From Actinomycetes bacterium (GTDB lineage: Bacteria > Actinomycetota > Actinomycetes > Actinomycetales > Cellulomonadaceae): a stretch of DNA of 27,516 nt. The notes below the pieces were generated by a model that worked only from the letters and a program-made list of their open reading frames with translations, ran no database searches and was not told where the DNA came from. Shown here in pieces: positions 23,459 to 27,516 of this stretch. Positions within the stretch are counted from its first letter, which is position 1. Each line of letters begins with the position of its first letter. The position numbers and the translations under genes were made by a program. The DNA lies in assembly GCA_023432565.1 (NCBI GenBank), contig JAEYUL010000019.1, forward strand, positions 1 to 27,516. Direction: 5' to 3'.

Positions 23459-23871
23459 GCCCACGGCTGCGGCGCCACGAGCGCCCCTTCCCGCCCGACG
23501 AGCAGCTGCCCGACCCGCCGCAGCCGGCCGGGCTCGTGCTCGACGCGCGCCTGCACCTGCTCGACCGCCAGCTCGACGACGTGGACGGCACCCCGGTCAT
23601 GACGATCGACGACCTCGAGCTCGAGACCGACGCCGACGGCCTCACGACGGTCGTCCACCTCCTCAGCGGACCCGTGCTCGCCACACGCATCCTCGGCGGC
23701 CGCCCGCCGCGCGACCGGTGGCACCGCGTCGCCTGGCGGCACGTCGCCGACGTCGGCACCATCGTGCGGCTCGGCATCCGCGGCGACGGACTCGACGTCC
23801 TGTGGGTCGAGCGGTGGCTGCGCGACCACGTCATCGGCCGCATCCCCGGAGGCCGCCATGCTCCTGAGTGA
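23455..23871 (+). CDS. PRC-barrel-like protein (larger partner)
   Basis: 138 residues from ATG 23455, overlapping the transporter stop. The core has PRC-barrel character: ARLHLLDRQLDDVDGTPVMTIDDLELETDADG, then TTVVHLLSGPVLATRILGG, and WVERWLRDHVIGRIPGGR near the end. PRC domains are small beta barrels used in RNA processing and photosystem or membrane-protein regulation. No signal peptide, so it is probably cytoplasmic, facing the transporter. Its 3' end overlaps the next gene by 14 bp in another frame. Confidence 0.68.
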   Translation: MSPRLRRHERPFPPDEQLPDPPQPAGLVLDARLHLLDRQLDDVDGTPVMTIDDLELETDADGLTTVVHLLSGPVLATRILGGRPPRDRWHRVAWRHVADVGTIVRLGIRGDGLDVLWVERWLRDHVIGRIPGGRHAPE

Positions 23872-24214
23872 CCTGCTCGACGCACCCGTACGCGACAGCG
23901 ACGGCCGCGCCCTGGGCTTCGTCGTCGACGTGCGACTCGTGCTCGACGGACCCCTCGACGGCGTCCTGGCCGCACCTCGCCTGCACGGCCTGCTCGTCAG
24001 CCCCCGCACCGGAACCTCGTTCCTCGGCTACGAACGCACCGGCGAGAACGCCCCCGCCCTGCTCGCCCGCTGGCTCCGCCACCGCCACCGCGGCACCTTC
24101 CTCGTCCTGTGGGACGACGTCCTCCCACCCGACGAGACCCGCACGCCCGCTGGACCGACCGTGATGCTCCGCCCCGACCACCGCCGCTGGAACCCGGCCC
24201 TCCCACCTCGCTGA
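23858..24214 (+). CDS. PRC-barrel-like protein (smaller partner)
   Basis: 118 residues from ATG 23858. MLLSDLLDAPVRDSDGRALGFVVDVRLVLDG is a classic PRC-barrel opening (S-x-L-L-x-x-x-V-x-D-x-x-G-x-x-L-G-x-V-x-D), followed by LHGLLVSPRTGTSFLGYER. Last gene of the four-gene operon. Having two different PRC-type proteins encoded with one transporter suggests a heteromeric cytosolic sensor or regulator of transport, which is an inference. Confidence 0.78.
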   Translation: MLLSDLLDAPVRDSDGRALGFVVDVRLVLDGPLDGVLAAPRLHGLLVSPRTGTSFLGYERTGENAPALLARWLRHRHRGTFLVLWDDVLPPDETRTPAGPTVMLRPDHRRWNPALPPR

Positions 24215-24220
24215 GCTGCC

Positions 24221-24319
24221 TCACAGGTACCAGTTGGGACCCAGCGGCTCGTCGTGACCCCGGTACTCGAACGAGCGCACGCGACGCGTCGCGCCCGAGC
24301 AGGGCGACGGGCTGTGCAC
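24221..24319 (-). CDS. Candidate 32-residue small ORF
   Basis: GTG 24319 to TGA 24221. The C-terminus RRVRSFEYRGHDEPLGPNWYL reads like a genuine protein end (aromatic-rich, balanced charges), unlike the noise frames around it. It may be a small gene or the remnant of a larger one. It is convergent with the PRC operon. No family recognised. Confidence 0.3.
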   Translation of the reverse strand: MHSPSPCSGATRRVRSFEYRGHDEPLGPNWYL

Positions 24320-24368
24320 CGTCGAGCGCTCCGAGAGGCGGCACGAGCCTGAGTGAATCGCCGAGACC

Positions 24369-24413
24369 CGAGACGAAGGTGCCCCGGAGCCGCTACGGGG
24401 CGCCCTCGTCTCG
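24369..24413 (-). terminator. Long hairpin terminator
   Basis: 18-bp arms, CGAGACGAAGGTGCCCCG (24369-24386) against 24396-24413, with two mismatched positions and a 9-base loop. It lies 13 bases beyond the stop of the small membrane protein on the minus strand and could stop transcription from both sides. Confidence 0.75.
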
Positions 24414-24426
24414 TTGTCGTGCAGAA

Positions 24427-24672
24427 CTAGCGCCCGGGCCGCGGGCCAGATCGGGTGCGCCACCACACGAGCCGAGCCGCAGCCGCGAGCGCGACCGTCG
24501 CGAGCAGCACCCAGCCGAACACGCTGAACGGCAGAACCGCCGCCGAGGCGAACCCGAGCGTCACCGCGATCCAGTCGTACCAACGCCACGTGAACCGCGA
24601 CCCACGCGACGACTCACGCACCGCCTCGGCGGGCACGGGACGCATCGGTGGCAGGCTGGAAGGTGTGTTCAC
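24427..24672 (-). CDS. Small two-helix membrane protein
   Basis: 81 residues from GTG 24672. A polar N-terminus is followed by WYDWIAVTLGFASAAVLPFSVFGWVLLATVALAAAARLVWW, two transmembrane helices with a short turn, and a basic tail (RTRSGPRPGR). No family recognised. A strong terminator follows, supporting a real transcription unit. Its upstream side abuts the transposase remnant. Confidence 0.6.
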   Translation of the reverse strand: MNTPSSLPPMRPVPAEAVRESSRGSRFTWRWYDWIAVTLGFASAAVLPFSVFGWVLLATVALAAAARLVWWRTRSGPRPGR

Positions 24673-24754
24673 GCCCGGAAACTACCGGTCGACGCGTACG
24701 GGACGCACTGCCCGTAGGCGACAGGCTTCCAGTAGTCGACCTTCGGGTCACCCC

Positions 24755-24919
24755 GGGCCGGTGTCCGCCTTCGACGTCGGCGTCGCGAAGCCAGTTCCGC
24801 AGACACGACTCGGCGATCCCGAAGTCGGCCGCGATCTGCTTGATCGGAGCCTCACCACGTCGGGCGACCGCCACGACGTCCTCACGGAACTCATTCGGAT
24901 AGGCATGGGCACGGTGCAC
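24755..24919 (-). pseudogene. IS3-type transposase OrfA remnant
   Basis: From GTG 24919, about 55 residues match the N-terminus of IS3-family OrfA: YPNEFREDVVAVARRGEAPIKQIAADFGIAESCLRNWLRDADVEGG, the HTH that binds IS ends. After RPGVT the frame loses similarity; the leucine-zipper part and OrfB are missing. The boundary near 24755 is approximate. An AGGA Shine-Dalgarno precedes the GTG. Confidence 0.75.
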
Positions 24920-24980
24920 ATCCTTGCAGCGGCGCCTACCGCGACCACAGGTCAGGGTGTCACCTATCCGTGCAGCAGAC
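24920..24980 (-). mobile_element. Probable IS3-type element end
   Basis: The stretch upstream of the OrfA start, including CAGGTCAGGGTGTCACCTAT, resembles the terminal region of actinobacterial IS3-type elements as I recall them. It runs directly into the truncated XRE gene. The exact end is not determined because the opposite terminus is missing. Confidence 0.4.
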
Positions 24981-25281
24981 CCCCCAGCAGCAACTCGCCG
25001 AACGCTCCGGCGCCCACGTCACCCAGATCCGTCGCTACGAAGCCAGCACCAGCCAGCCCACCCTCGACGTCCTCCGCGCACTTGCGCTCGCGCTCAACGT
25101 CAGCGCTGACTCGCTCCTCTTCGACGAGGACGAACGCGGTCCCCAGAACCCGACGCTGCGGCTCAAGCTCGAAGCCGTCGACCAGTTCACCCCCGAAGAG
25201 CAAGAACACGTCGCCGCCTTCATCGAAGGCGCCCTCCTGCGCCACCACGCCCGCCAGGCCTTCAGCGGTCAGGCCAGTTGA
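24970..25281 (+). pseudogene. XRE-family HTH regulator, 5' end replaced by the IS remnant
   Basis: The frame (GTG 24970, 103 residues) carries most of an XRE helix-turn-helix: QQQLAERSGAHVTQIRRYEASTSQPTLDVLRALALALNVSADSLLF, then a C-terminal TLRLKLEAVDQFTPEEQEHVAAFIEGALLRHHARQAF. The first helix that normally precedes TQQQLAE is absent: coding similarity begins near 24981, right after the IS-like sequence. The GTG lies in IS-like DNA, so a shortened product is possible but DNA binding is doubtful. Confidence 0.7.
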
Positions 25282-25282
25282 T

Positions 25283-25636
25283 TCAGGGCTGGTAGTCCTC
25301 GAACTCCCAGTAACCGAGCCGGGCGAGCTGCCCGGCCACGTCGCGCCACGTCGCGCCTTGGCAGTCCTGAACACGCCGCTCGAGGAACGCGCGGATCGTC
25401 GGCCAGTCGTACTCCTCGACGACAAGGTGGTGGCGGCCGTCGTAGACGCCGTCTCGCCGAACTCGCTCAGCCAGCCACGCCACGTTGCAGACGGTCAGGT
25501 CGAAGGACTCCTCGCCGGGACCATCGTCCGGGCCCGCAATAACGCGGAGCCCGAGCGCCCACGCGTCGCTCTGGGGAGCCCAGCCGTCGAGGTCGTCGAC
25601 GTCGAGGCTCATCAGCGAGCGGATCGCGGCCCTCAC
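25283..25636 (-). CDS. Imm8-family immunity protein
   Basis: 117 residues from GTG 25636, overlapping the toxin stop by 4 bp (GTGA). The Imm8 pattern is clear: SLDVDDLDGWAPQSDAWALGLRVIAGPDDG, EESFDLTVCNVAWLAERV (the V-C-x-x-x-W-L motif), GRHHLVVEEYDWPTIRAFLERRV, and the ending WRDVAGQLARLGYWEFEDY. Imm8 proteins neutralise cognate polymorphic toxins in the cytoplasm. Gene order, toxin then immunity, with tight overlap is the usual one. Its stop is 1 bp from the convergent XRE remnant. Confidence 0.88.
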   Translation of the reverse strand: MRAAIRSLMSLDVDDLDGWAPQSDAWALGLRVIAGPDDGPGEESFDLTVCNVAWLAERVRRDGVYDGRHHLVVEEYDWPTIRAFLERRVQDCQGATWRDVAGQLARLGYWEFEDYQP

Positions 25637-26235
25637 GGGACCATGTCCGTGATGTCGAGGTGCCCATTCCCGAACGGCTTGCCCTCGCGAACCCCGATCC
25701 AATACTCGAAGTTCGCCTGGTACTTGCCTTCGTTCCGCTTCCACGTGGGAGGCCGGAAGGTCCGCAAGCCGTCGCGGCTGACAAGCGTCTTCCCATCACT
25801 GGCGATCCGATAGCCCTCGCCGACCCACGACTCGCCGGCTCGCGTCGCCTGAGACGCCGTCCCGGAGCCAAGTCCGTAGTTGCCCTTGCCTCTCGCAGCG
25901 TCACGGACGATCCCGCTGAGAACCGGCCAGTCGTCTGCTGTCTTTGCGGCAACACCGGTAGCGGACGCCACCACCGGCCCCGCGGGCTCGTCTCCTAGCC
26001 GCTGACCTGCACCGATGCGCTCCGGAGCCCCGACGACAACTCCGGCAGCGACCGTGGAGGCCCCGACACGAGTTTGCGCAACACCCGTTGCCGAGCCCGA
26101 CGACCACCCCGTCGACGCCGACGCTGAGGCCGAGGCGGGACCGGCCAGCCCTAGGGTGGCCAAGGCCGTGACGAGAGCGGCTAGGACGGAAAGGGCCCGG
26201 CGCGGCAACACGGGTTGCCGGGCAGCGGTGGTCAT
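25633..26235 (-). CDS. Sec-secreted polymorphic-toxin-type effector
   Basis: 200 residues from ATG 26235. Residues 1-36 form a signal peptide (basic RR, hydrophobic LSVLAALVTALATLGLAG, cleavage near ASA). Residues about 37-105 are a low-complexity Ala/Gly/Val linker with two SATGVA repeats (48-53 and 91-96). Residues about 106-198 form a compact domain: GKGNYGLGSGTASQATRAGESWVGEG, ASDGKTLVSRDGLRTFRPPTWK, KYQANFEYW and NGHLDI. I recall this module at the C-termini of large polymorphic toxins, without being able to name it; the activity (perhaps a nuclease) is unproven. The overlap with Imm8 supports a toxin role. The absence of a large delivery module is unusual. Confidence 0.72.
   Translation of the reverse strand: MTTAARQPVLPRRALSVLAALVTALATLGLAGPASASASASTGWSSGSATGVAQTRVGASTVAAGVVVGAPERIGAGQRLGDEPAGPVVASATGVAAKTADDWPVLSGIVRDAARGKGNYGLGSGTASQATRAGESWVGEGYRIASDGKTLVSRDGLRTFRPPTWKRNEGKYQANFEYWIGVREGKPFGNGHLDITDMVP
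25948..25963. repeat. Near-palindrome copy A
   Basis: GGCAACACCGGTAGCG, two mismatches to the consensus GGCAACACNNGTTGCC. It lies inside the toxin gene and encodes part of SATGVAA. Confidence 0.45.
26077..26092. repeat. Near-palindrome copy B
   Basis: CGCAACACCCGTTGCC, one mismatch to the consensus. Inside the toxin gene, encoding part of SATGVAQ. Confidence 0.55.
26204..26219. repeat. Near-palindrome copy C
   Basis: GGCAACACGGGTTGCC, with perfect GGCAAC/GTTGCC arms. At the 5' end of the toxin gene, 16 bp inside its start codon, a plausible operator position. Confidence 0.7.
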
Positions 26236-26272
26236 GGGGTGAGTCTGCCAGCGGCTGCCGCCGACACGTTGC

Positions 26273-26620
26273 TCATGCCGCGGTGTGGCGGCGGGCGTAC
26301 GCCTGCCGGGCGGCCTGCCTGGTGACCCCGAGGGCGTCGGCGATGACCGGCCACGGGACACCGTCGGCGGCGAGGGCGTCGATGTGGGCCTCGATCCGGG
26401 CCGTCAGCTCGGCCCGGGCGGCGACGAGCTCGGCCAGCACCGTCAGTCCCTCCCGGCCATCCACGGACGTGCCGGCGAGGGTCGACAACACATGTTGCCG
26501 CGCCGGTGAGGTTGGCGCCGAACGTGGCGACTGCGACCGTGCCGCGGTGCTGGCACGTTCGGCCTGGGACCTGGCGCGCCTGGTCCGGTTGCGGCGGGTG
26601 GCTTTGGCGTGTTTGCCCAT
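26273..26620 (-). CDS. Small HTH DNA-binding protein
   Basis: 115 residues from ATG 26620. A very basic N-terminus (MGKHAKATRRNRTRRARS) is followed by a Ser/Ala linker and a C-terminal helical part, LAELVAARAELTARIEAHIDALAADGVPWPVIADALGVTRQAARQAYARR, with a clear helix-turn-helix in the last 30 residues. It lies directly upstream of the toxin gene on the same strand and between copies C, D and E of the dispersed palindrome, so it is a candidate regulator of that region. Copy D lies within its own coding sequence (residues RQHVLST). No named family recognised. Confidence 0.68.
   Translation of the reverse strand: MGKHAKATRRNRTRRARSQAERASTAARSQSPRSAPTSPARQHVLSTLAGTSVDGREGLTVLAELVAARAELTARIEAHIDALAADGVPWPVIADALGVTRQAARQAYARRHTAA
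26484..26499. repeat. Near-palindrome copy D
   Basis: GACAACACATGTTGCC, with ACAACACATGTTG nearly symmetrical. Inside the small HTH gene. Confidence 0.7.
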
Positions 26621-26679
26621 GTCAGCCACCGCGCCAGCCCCCACCGACACCCGCTCGTCGACCCCGCCCCGGGCACCGC

Positions 26680-26695
26680 GACAACAGGTGTTTCC
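26680..26695. repeat. Near-palindrome copy E
   Basis: GACAACAGGTGTTTCC, two mismatches to the consensus, 60 bp upstream of the small HTH gene's start. Confidence 0.5.
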
Positions 26696-27132
26696 CGGCC
26701 GCGCCCGACAACTTTCTGTACGTCTTCAAGTGCGGGCCCGTCGGGCCTGCTGAGGCGCCCGCCGCAGCCGAAGGACGGGCCGTGCCCGCCGACTCCCGCT
26801 CCGCTCCCGTCGGCGCGGCCCTCTGCACCGGCGGCGCCCACCCAACCCGACGGGCCTCGACGACGGAAGTCCAGCGAGGACATGCCGAAGGCGGCGGGCA
26901 ACCGCCGTTGTCTGGGGTGGCCGTGAGTGCCCGGCTGACCTCCCGCTCCCGGGCCGGCCTCGACCCGATCATCAGGAAGGGCGGACCGCCACCGCACGCG
27001 TCAAGGCCGCTGCGCGTCGCTGACGCGATGACCCCTCCGGGGTCAGCCTGGACCCGCACGGCACCGGCCCGCAGCTGGCCGCGTATCGGGCCGAGGCCGA
27101 CCCTCGCCATCCCCTAGTGGCCCCGTCCGCTC

Positions 27133-27148
27133 GACAACACGTGTTGCC
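27133..27148. repeat. Near-palindrome copy F
   Basis: GACAACACGTGTTGCC, containing the perfect 12-bp palindrome CAACACGTGTTG. In the non-coding stretch before the IS256 end. Confidence 0.75.
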
Positions 27149-27261
27149 CAGCCACTGCCGAACTGGCGTCCACAAGCCACCGCCCTACCGCGCGGGCACG
27201 GTCCGGTGGCCGAATTGCCGAATTGGCCTCTATGGGATCAAGGAGGGCGCGGCTGCGCCGC

Positions 27262-27291
27262 GGGTCAAGTCCCCGGGCGTGGTGTGTGACG
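27262..27291 (-). mobile_element. Possible terminal repeat of the IS256-type element
   Basis: GGGTCAAGTCCCCGGGCGTG, about 25-50 bases beyond the transposase stop, has the general look of actinobacterial IS256 termini (a GGGACTTGACC-like end on the minus strand). The other end is outside the window, so this is unconfirmed. Confidence 0.35.
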
Positions 27292-27313
27292 GCTTCCGCG
27301 TGATCTTCGATCG

Positions 27314-27516
27314 TTAGGCGCTGAGCGCCGGGAGCTGGGGGTGGGTCACCTCCTGGGGGTCGGGGACGGCGGTGAGCCGGGACCGGCCCAGGACGTCCAG
27401 TGCGAGGTAGCGGCGTCCTTCTGCCCATTCATCGTGCTGCTCGGCCAGGACCGCGCCGACGAGTCGGATGATCGAGGTGCGGTCGGGGAAGATCCCGACG
27501 ACGTCGGTGCGGCGGC
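27314..27516 (-). CDS. IS256 (mutator)-family transposase, C-terminal fragment at window edge
   Basis: The open frame enters from the right edge and ends in TAA at 27316-27314, giving 66 visible residues. TDVVGIFPDRTSIIRLVGAVLAEQHDEWAEGRRYLALDVL matches the conserved C-terminus of IS256-family transposases. The catalytic DDE residues lie beyond the window. Whether the element is intact cannot be judged. Confidence 0.85.
   Translation of the reverse strand, partial: RRTDVVGIFPDRTSIIRLVGAVLAEQHDEWAEGRRYLALDVLGRSRLTAVPDPQEVTHPQLPALSA

Larger units (their letters stand above)
26621..27261. other. Non-coding or decayed stretch
   Basis: No frame here has protein-like composition; the open frames are Arg/Pro/Ala-rich and lack family features. 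It holds palindrome copies E and F, repeated GGGCCCGTCGGGCC-like blocks near 26738-26860, and a tandem CCGAATTG pair at 27210-27225. It is probably debris of former mobile DNA between the HTH gene and the IS256 end. Confidence 0.5.

Noticed and set aside
24970..25636. XRE gene and Imm8 gene as a type II toxin-antitoxin pair
   Set aside because: They are convergent, the XRE gene is truncated, and the Imm8 gene overlaps the secreted toxin gene instead.
26204..27148. Dispersed palindrome read as parS or LexA sites
   Set aside because: The core CAACACGTGTTG differs from the parS TGTTTCACGTGAAACA and from the mycobacterial SOS box GAACN4GTTC, so neither assignment is supported.
27117..27317. 66-codon plus-strand frame at the right end
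   Set aside because: It spans palindrome copy F and the putative IS terminus, has no ribosome binding site and no protein-like features.
24215..27516. CRISPR array or integrated phage
   Set aside because: The repeats are 16-bp palindromes at irregular distances without spacers of uniform length, and no cas, integrase, terminase or capsid gene is visible.

Overview
The window is very GC-rich (codon third positions almost all G or C), makes heavy use of GTG starts and 4-bp GTGA/ATGA gene overlaps, and carries an initiator tRNA of the actinobacterial type (C1:U72, no encoded CCA). The gene set (PPK2, actinobacterial NhaA plus DsbA-like protein, SPFH/ribbon-helix-helix pair, DUF4349, DUF2079, SpoIIE-type phosphatase) fits a Cellulomonas-like member of the Micrococcales. 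The genus is an inference; the phylum is well supported.

Layout. 1-2231 (minus): molybdate uptake operon, with an HTH-TOBE molybdate-responsive regulator, modA and modB; modB runs off the left edge. 2341-3409: a TfoX/Sxy-like protein, a small overlapping unknown ORF and a SnoaL-like protein. 3498-8733: polyphosphate kinase 2 overlapping nhaA, a convergent SDR oxidoreductase, a G-quadruplex-type tandem repeat, a stand-alone DsbA-like protein, an AlkA-type DNA glycosylase and a GNAT-like protein. 8734-9283 has no large gene but holds a small ORF with promoter and hairpin. 9284-13018: DUF4349 lipoprotein, DUF2079 membrane protein and an EamA exporter. 13038-13150: tRNA-fMet and its terminator. 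13300-17248: an SPFH protein and an RHH protein behind a perfect GTGATATCAC palindrome, a conserved unknown protein, an epimerase-like oxidoreductase and its TetR neighbour. 17316-21731: a PAS-PAS-GAF-PP2C phosphatase, DUF2231, CsbD and a second SDR, which looks like a general-stress neighbourhood. 21777-24214: a four-gene overlapping operon of lipoprotein, non-canonical Nramp-family transporter and two PRC-barrel-type proteins.

24215-27516 is an accessory region. It contains a transposase remnant, an XRE regulator that appears truncated by an IS end, a Sec-secreted polymorphic-toxin-type protein overlapping an Imm8 immunity gene, a small HTH protein, six dispersed copies of a 16-bp near-palindrome related to GGCAACACNNGTTGCC, a decayed non-coding stretch and the end of an IS256-type transposase running off the right edge.

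The most interesting items are the secreted toxin/Imm8 pair lying among the dispersed palindromes, the altered Nramp transporter coupled to PRC-barrel proteins, and NhaA, which lacks the usual TM10 lysine and whose thioredoxin domain (fused to NhaA in many actinobacteria) is here a separate gene about 1 kb away. All identifications come from reading the sequence and recalling family features; no database search was run.
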